Source: Vreelandella neptunia (GTDB lineage Bacteria; Pseudomonadota; Gammaproteobacteria; Pseudomonadales; Halomonadaceae). Taken from it: DNA of 64,000 nt. This document shows, one piece after another, positions 11,520 through 19,095 of this stretch. Numbering within the stretch: the stretch's first letter is position 1; each line of letters starts with the position of its first letter. A model generated the notes under the pieces. That model had not been told where the DNA came from. It searched no databases and worked only from the letters and a program-made list of their open reading frames with translations. The translations under genes were made by a program, and so were the position numbers. The DNA lies in contig NZ_JHQL01000006.1 in the NCBI RefSeq assembly GCF_000712975.1, forward strand, positions 62,001 to 126,000, read 5' to 3'.

Positions 11520-12472
11520 TAGCAGTTGGCCTCACTACGCCACTGTTTGCCAAGCGAGGCAAGCTCAGGCCAAAGCTCACGTTTGGTACTCCCATGCTGG
11601 GCAATTGTATTCAGAGCAGGACCTTGCCACACGGGCAGCGACAACGTTTGGCTATGCTGCTGGCTAACCGCCATAACCCGCACCAGGGGTGAATCGTCGG
11701 GTAATTCGTCAGCGCCCCACCATAGCAGGCGCTCCAACTGCCACCCTTGCCTGCCTGCAGCACCTGCAATAAAGGCAGCCATCCCGTCCTGTGCTTCTTC
11801 CAATGGCTCTTCTGGTGTAAAGGCATTCGCCATCGGTGGCCATTTAAAGTATGTCACCACAGGCATCTCGCCGCTCAACACACCCGCCGCTCGTAGCATA
11901 TTGGCCAGTAGCTGCTGCTCAACAGGCGTTATTTCACCCTCATGGAGACTTAACCAGCGCCCGCCCACACAAACACAAGAAAGACTGAATGTTAGCGGTT
12001 TAGCTTTGCTAACAGCCTGTTCTTGCTGCGTAGAACTCCCCTGCACAGAATTTATCTGTACAGAACTTTCCTGTGTAGAACCTTCCTGTGTAGAACCTTC
12101 CTGCCCAGAACTTTCCTGCACAGACCTTTCAGCCGTAAAATTTTCCTGTGTCGAAGTAACCGTGGCTACGGCTGGCTTGCTGTCAGGTACAGGCGGTTGA
12201 CCAAGCAGCGCGCGCACTGCCGCAGGGGCCGAAGAGGAGCCAGTACTAGCCGCTCTGGAAGCGCTATTGATAACTGATGACTGGCTACGCGGGCGCGGTG
12301 CAGGTGCATCGTCCAATAGCGCGTGAAGCCGCTCTCGTGGTGGAGTGGCAACCGGCGCATCCTCCCACTCGCACGCCTCTGTGGGGCACGCATGGGGTAG
12401 CTGATATTTGGATGCCCAGACAGTGATGCCCATCGCCTCCAAATATTGTCTGCGAACAGCCTCTGGTGTCAC
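11519..12472 (-). CDS. HolD-like protein (putative DNA polymerase III psi subunit)
   Basis: The N terminus (VRRQYLEAMGITVWASKYQLPHA) resembles the chi-binding segment of HolD. The C terminus ends with a Trp-rich segment (RELWPELASLGKQW) as in psi proteins. The gene sits directly upstream of rimI like holD. At 317 residues it is more than twice the E. coli psi length (137). The excess is a hydrophilic linker (about residues 40-150) with pentapeptide repeats rich in Gln, Glu and Ser. The assignment rests on position and the N-terminal match; the overall sequence is divergent. Confidence 0.6.
   Translation of the reverse strand: MTPEAVRRQYLEAMGITVWASKYQLPHACPTEACEWEDAPVATPPRERLHALLDDAPAPRPRSQSSVINSASRAASTGSSSAPAAVRALLGQPPVPDSKPAVATVTSTQENFTAERSVQESSGQEGSTQEGSTQESSVQINSVQGSSTQQEQAVSKAKPLTFSLSCVCVGGRWLSLHEGEITPVEQQLLANMLRAAGVLSGEMPVVTYFKWPPMANAFTPEEPLEEAQDGMAAFIAGAAGRQGWQLERLLWWGADELPDDSPLVRVMAVSQQHSQTLSLPVWQGPALNTIAQHGSTKRELWPELASLGKQWRSEANC
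12030..12149 (-). repeat. Eight degenerate 15-bp tandem repeats in the holD-like gene
   Basis: Units similar to GTAGAACCTTCCTGT run at an exact 15-bp period from 12030 to 12149. Two neighbouring units (12075-12089 and 12090-12104) differ only in the last base. On the coding strand they give pentapeptides of the type TQEGS/VQESS. Confidence 0.85.
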
Positions 12473-12777
12473 TGCCCACCGCCACGGCAGTTAGGCGAGT
12501 TAGGGCGTTCGCCACCACGTGCCTGCCACTCTTTTGGGGTGTACAGATGTAGCGCCAACGCATGTACTGGGCCAGACAGCTCATCGGCGAGCAGTGCATA
12601 AATTTGCTGATGCCGCTTTACCGGCATCATGCCATCAAAGTTGTCGCTGACTAGCGTCACTTTAAAGTGCGTCTCAGAATTAGCCGGCACGTTATGCATG
12701 TGGCTTTCGTTTTCTACGTGCAGCACGTCGGGCGTTAACGCCGCTAACTTCTGCTCAATCTGTGTCTGCATCGCCAT
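12469..12777 (-). CDS. bolA: BolA-family protein
   Basis: BolA proteins act with monothiol glutaredoxins in iron-sulfur handling and influence cell shape under stress. The 102 residues contain the family core SHFKVTLVSDNFDGMMPVKRHQQIYALLADEL-like segment (here ETHFKVT), and HALALHLYTPKEW near the end. It overlaps the holD-like gene by four bases. The ligand His in the core and the ESHMHNVP segment are typical. Confidence 0.9.
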   Translation of the reverse strand: MAMQTQIEQKLAALTPDVLHVENESHMHNVPANSETHFKVTLVSDNFDGMMPVKRHQQIYALLADELSGPVHALALHLYTPKEWQARGGERPNSPNCRGGGQ

Positions 12778-12820
12778 GAGTACTCTCTCCTTCAGTCAGC
12801 CATTGCCTTATTGTACGCCG

Positions 12821-14224
12821 TTACTTGCTAACAGACGATGCCCGCCGCTCATTGAGAGCACGCTGAGCTAACGCCACTCGAGAAAGGCTGGCTACCAGCG
12901 CTAGCAGCGTGGTGCCCGCCCCTAACCATAGGGTAACTTGCATTGGAGAACCCAACGCCAGTGCTGCCCCCACCAATGCCACGCCAAACGATTGGCCAAC
13001 GGTACGAGTGGTGCTCATCACGCCAGAGACATTAGCGCTACGCTCGGGTGGCAAGCTACCCATCATTTCGCGGTTATTCGGTGGCTGAAATAGACCAAAC
13101 CCAATACCACATAAAGCGGTGCGCCACAGACTGCCTGCTACTCCAGTGGATTCATCCACCAGCGCGAGCGCCACTAATCCCATCATCAGCAGCATTAAGC
13201 CTGCGCTTGAAAGCACACTGGGATTGACCCGGTCAGCTAAGCGGCCTGCCAGGGGGCCGACCACCATAATCGCTAGCGGCCAAGGGGTGAACAACCACGC
13301 CGTTTCCAGCGGCGAGAACCCCATCTGCTCCTGGTAAAAAAATGACAGCGCAACAAACGTTAACCCTTGGCCGATAAACGCTAAGCCCGAGGCTGAAACG
13401 GCTAATGTAAAGCGCCTTTCAGCAAAGATGCTCAGCGGCAGCAGCGGATAAGATGCGTAGCGCTGGCGTTGAATAAACAGCGCACAAGCCAGCACAGCTA
13501 CCACTGCCCAGCCACCGCTTTGCCATAGCGGTGCAGCGTGGCCCACCGCATCCATGGCGAGAAAGAAGCTCGCTAGCATCAGCATAGAGAGCAACGCACC
13601 CAGCACATCAAAGCTGCCCTGGCGCGGTTTATCGCGGGGCAATGCGCGATAGGCAAGCCATAAGGAACACACGCCAAGGGGAACATTAAGTGCGAACAAC
13701 CAAGGCCAGTCGGCAAACGAGAGGATAACGCCGCTTAATGTTGGCCCTGCCGCGTAGCCACCGGCCACCACTAACGCACTGAGCCCCAGCGCGCTGCCCA
13801 ACAAGCGTGACGGAAAAATTGCCCGATACAGCGACGGGCCAATGGACAGGGTGGCCGCCGCCCCTAACCCCTGTAAAGCTCGAAATACCAGTAGCGTTTC
13901 TAAATTACGCGACAGCGCCGCCCCTAACGCCGCGAAAACAAAGGTAGCCAAACCGAACAAATAGAGCCGCCTGCGGGTAATCAGCTCACTTATGCCTGCA
14001 AACACTAATAAGAACGCCGCGCAGACCACTTGGAATAAATTAGTGATCCATACCGCTCTGGAGGCAGGCACATTAAGATCAGCGGCTATCGTCGGGAGAG
14101 CTAGGTTGATCATGGTGGTATCAACCACCGCCATCAACGTGCCTGTGACTAGCGCCAGCACGGCTAGCGCACGCGCAGGCCCTGGCAAACCATCGTCACC
14201 GGCACGAGTTTCAAACAATCTCAT
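12821..14224 (-). CDS. MFS multidrug/solute exporter, DHA2 (14-TM) type
   Basis: This is a 467-residue integral membrane protein with about 14 hydrophobic segments. Motif D1 of DHA2 drug/proton antiporters is in the first helix (AVVDTTMINLALPTIAADL), and a motif-A-like SELITRRRLYLFG loop follows helix 2. The family includes EmrB and QacA; the substrate cannot be read from the sequence. No membrane-fusion partner gene lies next to it, so it probably works alone in the inner membrane. Confidence 0.85.
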   Translation of the reverse strand: MRLFETRAGDDGLPGPARALAVLALVTGTLMAVVDTTMINLALPTIAADLNVPASRAVWITNLFQVVCAAFLLVFAGISELITRRRLYLFGLATFVFAALGAALSRNLETLLVFRALQGLGAAATLSIGPSLYRAIFPSRLLGSALGLSALVVAGGYAAGPTLSGVILSFADWPWLFALNVPLGVCSLWLAYRALPRDKPRQGSFDVLGALLSMLMLASFFLAMDAVGHAAPLWQSGGWAVVAVLACALFIQRQRYASYPLLPLSIFAERRFTLAVSASGLAFIGQGLTFVALSFFYQEQMGFSPLETAWLFTPWPLAIMVVGPLAGRLADRVNPSVLSSAGLMLLMMGLVALALVDESTGVAGSLWRTALCGIGFGLFQPPNNREMMGSLPPERSANVSGVMSTTRTVGQSFGVALVGAALALGSPMQVTLWLGAGTTLLALVASLSRVALAQRALNERRASSVSK

Positions 14225-14262
14225 GGTGGACAGTTCCTAAACAGCACCATTAAAAACAGCAA

Positions 14263-14280
14263 AACCGGCCGGAGCCGGTT
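14263..14280 (-). terminator. Terminator after the 14313-14699 gene
   Basis: AACCGGC (14263-14269) pairs with GCCGGTT (14274-14280) around a four-base loop. Reading leftwards, the stem is followed by TTTTGCTGTTTTT, a good U-tract for transcripts on the minus strand. Confidence 0.75.
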
Positions 14281-14312
14281 CTACAATGCGCATATATCAA
14301 GACGCCAATACG

Positions 14313-14699
14313 CTAGTCTTGCTCGTTATCGAGCAGCAGTGCGTCATCAACGTCAGAAATCTCAAGTGCGGTTTCATCGTCAAGATCAATCGCAAGATAG
14401 CTATGCTCAATGCGAACAAATGCTTGAAACAGTGACCAGTCTAGCTTTTCCGGCCATTGGCGCTCATCCTCTTCCCAAGCACGCAGCTCGGTCTCCAGGA
14501 TTTCTGCGTAGCGCTCACGCACGAACGTCTCAAGCGCTTCTGGGGTATCCATCTCGGGGATAAGGTACACCGTGCTTTCACGTTCGACGTCGTCCAGGGT
14601 CAGGTCGTCGTCTCCCATGGTGGGTTCGAGCGCATTGATCCAGTCCACGAAGGTCTGGGTCGGCCTGACGCTCAGGGCAGAGCGATTTAGCAGTTTCAT
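14313..14699 (-). CDS. Acidic hypothetical protein
   Basis: This 128-residue protein is strongly acidic: runs of Asp/Glu occur around MGDDDLTLDDVERE and in the tail ISDVDDALLLDNEQD. It has no signal peptide or membrane segment. The ribosome site GAGGAGAATCCC precedes the ATG, and a terminator follows the stop, so it looks like a real single-gene unit. Segments such as MDTPEALETFVRERYAEILETELRAW and WPEKLDWSLFQAFVRIE recall short conserved gammaproteobacterial proteins of unknown function. I do not recognise a characterised family. Confidence 0.8.
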   Translation of the reverse strand: MKLLNRSALSVRPTQTFVDWINALEPTMGDDDLTLDDVERESTVYLIPEMDTPEALETFVRERYAEILETELRAWEEDERQWPEKLDWSLFQAFVRIEHSYLAIDLDDETALEISDVDDALLLDNEQD

Positions 14700-14832
14700 G
14701 GGATTCTCCTCGCCGTCGAAACGTTGATCATTATGGGTGCTAACGGATTAGTTTGCCATCGGTGCAGACGCAATATCGTTTCAATGCGTAAAATGAGGCA
14801 GTATTTAGGTTTAACGACATACTGTTACTTAG

Positions 14833-14860
14833 CAACACAGGCCGTTACAAGCCTGTGTTG
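14833..14860 (+). promoter_or_regulatory. Leader hairpin before the yjfI-like gene
   Basis: CAACACAGGC (14833-14842) and GCCTGTGTTG (14851-14860) form a perfect 10-bp stem with an eight-base loop, ending 23 bp before the ATG. No U-tract follows, so it is a leader RNA structure or operator, not a plain terminator. Confidence 0.6.
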
Positions 14861-14883
14861 GAAAGCAAATTAGGATACGCTCA

Positions 14884-15291
14884 ATGAACACTCAAACACG
14901 ACTCGAAGCGATTAAACTCAGCGTGGAACAGAATGAGCTGAATTGGCCTAACGCTGATATCGCACTCGACCAAGATAATGACTCACTGGTGTTTACGCTC
15001 AAGGACTACGGTGACTTACCTGTTACCCTAACGTATTCCGACGAAGAGTGGCTGGTAATGAGCGAAGTGGCCCCTACCAGCGCTGTTGAAGATATCAACA
15101 CCTTCAATGATGCTTTGCTACGTTTGGGCATGGCCTTACCTCTGGTCAGTGTTGGCATTCACACCCTTGGTGACGAAGATTACTACGTGGTTTATGGCCA
15201 ACTATTTGCAGATTGCAAGCTCGAAGCGATCAGTGCGGAAGTTGAAGCCTGTGCTCAGGCCGCACTGGAAATTGCCGATTTAATCGACTGA
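14884..15291 (+). CDS. yjfI: YjfI-family DUF2170 protein
   Basis: The 135-residue acidic protein matches the DUF2170 family (E. coli YjfI), of unknown function. It has no signal peptide or membrane segment. Recognisable parts are LPVTLTYSDEEWLVMSEV and MALPLVSVGIHTLGDEDYYVVYGQL. It is the first gene of a run of seven same-strand genes in which six correspond, in order, to E. coli yjfI-J-K-L-M-C. The PspA gene follows 79 bp downstream. Confidence 0.85.
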   Translation: MNTQTRLEAIKLSVEQNELNWPNADIALDQDNDSLVFTLKDYGDLPVTLTYSDEEWLVMSEVAPTSAVEDINTFNDALLRLGMALPLVSVGIHTLGDEDYYVVYGQLFADCKLEAISAEVEACAQAALEIADLID

Positions 15292-15370
15292 TTGCTCATG
15301 TGATTCAGTATCAACCGGTTGTTCGTCCTGCGTGCAAGCGTCGGATTGGTTCGTCTTAAGGAGTTACCCA

Positions 15371-16066
15371 ATGTTACTACGCAAAATGTTTACCGCCCTA
15401 CGCGGCAAAGCCACTGAAACCGGCGAAGCGATTGTCGATAGTCAGGGGATTCGTATCATGGAACAAGAACTACGTGACGCTAAAACGGCAATGAATCGAG
15501 CTAATGAAGAGCTTACTACCATCATGGCCAGACGCAATCTTGCTGCAAAAGAAGTCGATGCACTGTCCGATAAGATGGCTGAGTATGAAAAAAGCGCTAT
15601 GGCTGCACTTGAGAAAGGTGAACAGAGCCTAGCTGAGGAAGTTGCCGGCGAAATTGCCCGCTTGGAAAGTGAGCGCGAAATCGCTCAGGCCAATGTCACC
15701 CAGTACGATGGCACCATCGAAGCATTAAAGTCGACTATTGCTAAATCGAAGGGTGAAATCCGCCGCGTTGAGCAGCAGATGTCTCACGTTAAGGCGACTG
15801 AAGCTGCACAAAAGGCGCAGGCTGCCGTGGCATCTCAACACGCTGGTCAAAATGCCAGCATGAGCAGCGCTGTTGCCTCTCTGGAGCGCATTAAAGAGCG
15901 CCAGGCACTGCAGGCTGAAAAGCTCAAAATTGGCGAATCACTGCAAGCCCAGGAGTCTGGGGCCGACTTGGAAGCGCGTCTTTCTCAAGCGGGTATCGGC
16001 AAACAGCAAACCTCAGGAAGCGATGTACTTGCTCGCCTAAAAGCCAAGCAAAATGCTGGCAACTGA
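15371..16066 (+). CDS. yjfJ: PspA/IM30-family protein (YjfJ-like)
   Basis: PspA/IM30 proteins are long helical hairpins that assemble on the inner membrane and protect it during stress. The 231 residues are almost wholly predicted coiled coil with the ESCRT-III-like fold. The start MLLRKMFTALRGKATE follows AAGGAG at 15359 and avoids a longer upstream reading. Like E. coli YjfJ, it lies between a DUF2170 gene and a DUF2491 gene (here with a channel gene between), not in a pspABC operon. Confidence 0.9.
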   Translation: MLLRKMFTALRGKATETGEAIVDSQGIRIMEQELRDAKTAMNRANEELTTIMARRNLAAKEVDALSDKMAEYEKSAMAALEKGEQSLAEEVAGEIARLESEREIAQANVTQYDGTIEALKSTIAKSKGEIRRVEQQMSHVKATEAAQKAQAAVASQHAGQNASMSSAVASLERIKERQALQAEKLKIGESLQAQESGADLEARLSQAGIGKQQTSGSDVLARLKAKQNAGN

Positions 16067-16112
16067 GTGCCAGCGTTAACACTACCGCCTGAACACAAGG
16101 AAGAGTGACGCC

Positions 16113-17159
16113 ATGCCAGTGCTACAACGGCTACTGAAAGTTTTAAAAGCCTCTACTATTAACGTCAGTTGGACGTTTCTGCTGCTGTTGGCGCTGGCTC
16201 ATATGACAACCTCGTGGCTGCTCATGGGGCTCACCGGCGAAGAGGTCACGGGTTCACTGTCGTTGTGGCTGTATTTTTACGTCGTTACAGCGTCTACCGT
16301 GGGCTATGGGGATTTCTCACCAAGCTCAACTGCTGGGCAGCTGATCGCTGTGTTTTACCTAATTCCGGGCGGCATTTCACTATTTGCTGCCCTGATCGGT
16401 AAGGCAACCGTTACGGTGGGCAACTTTTGGAGGCAGCAAATGCAAGGAAAAGGCGATTACAGCGATCTTACTGGTCACACGGTAGTGCTCGGCTGGCATG
16501 GAGAAACCACTGAAAAGATCATTGATATTCTCAAAGCTGATCGGCAGCTACCCGATGAAATCGTGCTGTGTGTCACCAAAGACATCAACAACCCACGCCC
16601 GGGCGATCTAAAATTCGTCAAGGGTGATAGCTTCGCCAATATGGCGCTGCTCAAACGCGCCGGTGTTGAAAATGCTAGCCGTATTATTATCTATGATGGC
16701 AGCGATGAACGCGTGGCCACCGTAGCGCTTTCCGCTTATAGCCTGAAATCTCCTGGTTGCCACATCGTTGCCCACTGCGAAAACCCTAATACCGCAGCGA
16801 TGTTGCGGCGCACGCTACCTGGCATCGAATGCACTGAAGCCATGGCGCTAGAAATGCTGGTGCGATCAGCCACCGATGCTGGCATTAGCCGCGTCGTTAA
16901 TGAGCTGCTCGCCGTGAACCACGGGGCCACTCAGTACCAAACGCAGCTGCAAGACATTCCCAAAGGCAGCACGTTTGGCCAATTATTCGCCTTAGCCAAG
17001 GAAGCGCATAATGCCACCTTGCTTGGCGTCACCTCCATTAGTGACGAAGCGAATATGCTCAACCCACCGTCTTCCCGTGAGCTGAGTGACGGCGATGTGC
17101 TGTATTACATGGCCTATGAGCGTCTGACGTCGGCCCACTTTTCATCTTTGCTGTCATGA
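16113..17159 (+). CDS. Two-TM potassium channel with RCK-like domain
   Basis: The N-terminal third has two membrane helices flanking a pore loop with the K+ selectivity filter TVGYGDFSP. A cytoplasmic TrkA-N/RCK-like Rossmann domain follows from about residue 125 (TGHTVVLGWHGETTEKIIDIL). The dinucleotide loop is GWHGET in place of GxGxxG, so nucleotide binding may differ from classical RCK domains. It resembles Kch-type channels. It lies inside the yjf-like operon, 46 bp after the PspA gene and 30 bp before the DUF2491 gene, an insertion relative to the E. coli order. Confidence 0.85.
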   Translation: MPVLQRLLKVLKASTINVSWTFLLLLALAHMTTSWLLMGLTGEEVTGSLSLWLYFYVVTASTVGYGDFSPSSTAGQLIAVFYLIPGGISLFAALIGKATVTVGNFWRQQMQGKGDYSDLTGHTVVLGWHGETTEKIIDILKADRQLPDEIVLCVTKDINNPRPGDLKFVKGDSFANMALLKRAGVENASRIIIYDGSDERVATVALSAYSLKSPGCHIVAHCENPNTAAMLRRTLPGIECTEAMALEMLVRSATDAGISRVVNELLAVNHGATQYQTQLQDIPKGSTFGQLFALAKEAHNATLLGVTSISDEANMLNPPSSRELSDGDVLYYMAYERLTSAHFSSLLS

Positions 17160-17189
17160 CACCCAGCCGCTTTATGGAGATTTATTACC

Positions 17190-17933
17190 ATGCTTGGTTC
17201 ACTTAAATCGTTATTTCGTGCCAACAGTAAAAGCGTGCAACAAAAACACACCAGCGAAACTGCCCAGCGTTCTAGCGGCCTGCCAGCAGGCATGACCCCA
17301 GACGATTTTAACGGCCTGCGGCTTGGTGGCATGGTGTCGCTCAATATGCTGTCGCTGAAAGCGTTTGATAGCCTGAATTTTGATGCCAGCTGGAGCGGTG
17401 AGACCCAAGAAATAGCCGCGGTCGGCGTCGTCGAACTCGGCCAAGGTGAACAGCTCGCGCGCTTTTATCTGGAAAATGACACCTGGATTCAGGCCTCTAT
17501 TGCCAATGGCAAGGTGTTTGAATACAAACTGTTCGACTTCTTGTCGTCGCAACACGTTTCTAACCTTGAGTTTGATGGTTTGATCAATCAACCGGATAGC
17601 CAGAGGCCGTCTCATCCACTCGGCCAACAGCGCTTTACGCTGGAAACCGACAGTGAGACTCAAGACGACCTGAAACGCTATCAACGCGTCTGGGGCGCTG
17701 AAAATAGCGAATGGTCAGCACCGGTAGTGCTTGAAGAAACGGTGACCCGCGCCGATGGCAGCGGTATATCCCACGTCATGCACCACTGCATGCTTTATGA
17801 GCGCCATGATCAAGCCTCAGAGCGCTTTGAATATATCCTACTAAGCGCTGAAGCCGATGAGTTGGAAGGCAGTTATCAGTTAGTCACTAGCCTGGGCATT
17901 GATATCAGTGCGCTGATTATCGAAGCACACTGA
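17190..17933 (+). CDS. yjfK: YjfK-family DUF2491 protein
   Basis: This 247-residue soluble protein matches DUF2491 (E. coli YjfK), of unknown function. Recognisable stretches include PAGMTPDDFNGLRLGGMVSL and YLENDTWIQASIANGKVFEYKLFDF. It has no signal peptide. Its place after PspA (and the channel) and before DUF350 supports a role in the same membrane-associated system. Confidence 0.85.
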   Translation: MLGSLKSLFRANSKSVQQKHTSETAQRSSGLPAGMTPDDFNGLRLGGMVSLNMLSLKAFDSLNFDASWSGETQEIAAVGVVELGQGEQLARFYLENDTWIQASIANGKVFEYKLFDFLSSQHVSNLEFDGLINQPDSQRPSHPLGQQRFTLETDSETQDDLKRYQRVWGAENSEWSAPVVLEETVTRADGSGISHVMHHCMLYERHDQASERFEYILLSAEADELEGSYQLVTSLGIDISALIIEAH

Positions 17934-17992
17934 TTGCGAACCACGGCGTACGATTTACCACCTACGATTGACGACTAAAAAAGGAAACGATA

Positions 17993-18415
17993 ATGGGCAA
18001 TATCGGTATGTACTTGGCAGGCCTACCAGCGTTTTTCGCCTACCTGATCACCGCGGCCATCCTGCTGGTAGCGTTCATGGTCGCATACAGCAAGATTACC
18101 CCTCATCACGAATGGAAGTTGATTCAAGAAGGCAACGCCGCTGCAGCAACCGCCTTTGGTGGCGCCACACTAGGCTTTACCATACCGCTCTACAGCGCTA
18201 TGGCGAACAGCGTGAGCTTCATTGATTTTATCGCCTGGGGCATCATCGCCTTTATCGTACAAATCGTTACCTTCTTTGCTATCAAGCTGGTACTGAAAAG
18301 CAAAGGTCAGAGCCTTTCCGGACATATTACCGATGGCCATATGGCATACGGCATTTTCGCGGCGACCGTCGCTATCGCGGTTGGCCTGCTCAACGCAGCG
18401 TCCATGATCTGGTAA
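17993..18415 (+). CDS. yjfL: YjfL-family DUF350 membrane protein
   Basis: DUF350 proteins are small inner-membrane proteins. This one has 140 residues and four hydrophobic segments, with an acidic/His segment KITPHHEWKLIQEGNAAAATAF after the first helix. An AGGAAACG ribosome site precedes the ATG. The DUF1190 gene follows after 12 bp. E. coli YjfL occupies the same place. Confidence 0.9.
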   Translation: MGNIGMYLAGLPAFFAYLITAAILLVAFMVAYSKITPHHEWKLIQEGNAAAATAFGGATLGFTIPLYSAMANSVSFIDFIAWGIIAFIVQIVTFFAIKLVLKSKGQSLSGHITDGHMAYGIFAATVAIAVGLLNAASMIW

Positions 18416-18427
18416 CGGGAGGTTTCA

Positions 18428-19033
18428 ATGCAATCATCTAACCAGCCACCTCGCCGCAAACGCAGTTCTCGGCTGACCCTGGCTTTAATGGGCGCAGCCG
18501 GTACAGCCGCGCTAGCCGGCTGCGGGCAGTCATCCGCGCCGCAAGACACGCTGTCGGACGTCAACTTCTCCGAACCCAAGGCCTACCAGAACGTAGATGA
18601 GTGCGTAGCAGACGAGCTTTACACGCGTACCGCTTGTGAGGCGGCGTTTACCGCAGCCGTTGAAGCGGTTCCGCGCTTTGATTCCTTAGAAGCTTGCGAA
18701 CAGGTACATGGCGAAGGGGCCTGTGAGCCACCACCTCAATCGGCTCAGCAGGGCCAAGGTGGCAGTTGGTTTGGCCCCGCGCTGATGGGCTATATGGTTG
18801 GCAACATGATGGCTAACCGCAATGGCGCACGGGTACAAAGCCTGTATCAAGAGCCGGTCTACCGCACCCGCCAGAATCGCGGCGACTGGAACGCTGCATC
18901 GTCTTCCGCTTCGTCACGGGTGGAACAACGTAATCAGGCTTTCCGATCATCGACAATGCAGTCCAATCAGCGAGCGACTCAACGCTCTGGGTTCGGTTCG
19001 CGCTCCAGCGCACGGGGTGGATTTGGCTCCTAA
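18428..19033 (+). CDS. yjfM: DUF1190 lipoprotein (YjfM-like)
   Basis: This DUF1190-family protein has a lipoprotein signal: a basic twin-Arg-containing start (PPRRKRSSRLTLALMGAAG), a hydrophobic stretch and the lipobox LAGC. Cysteines recur in the mature part (DECVADELY, RTACEAAF, EACEQVHGEGACEPP), suggesting disulfides. The C terminus is Gly/Ser/Arg-rich and low-complexity. GGGAGG sits just upstream of the ATG. It corresponds to E. coli YjfM, between DUF350 and the ATP-grasp gene. Confidence 0.87.
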   Translation: MQSSNQPPRRKRSSRLTLALMGAAGTAALAGCGQSSAPQDTLSDVNFSEPKAYQNVDECVADELYTRTACEAAFTAAVEAVPRFDSLEACEQVHGEGACEPPPQSAQQGQGGSWFGPALMGYMVGNMMANRNGARVQSLYQEPVYRTRQNRGDWNAASSSASSRVEQRNQAFRSSTMQSNQRATQRSGFGSRSSARGGFGS

Positions 19034-19095
19034 GCTAACCTTAGTTCGCTTAACCTCTTCCGTCGCCCTCACCTGTGCTAGCAAGGAGCCGCTTT

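Noticed and set aside
11526..12200. Long plus-strand frame opposite the holD-like gene
   Set aside because: It is an antisense shadow generated by the Ser/Gln/Glu repeat region; the minus-strand gene has coupled neighbours on both sides.
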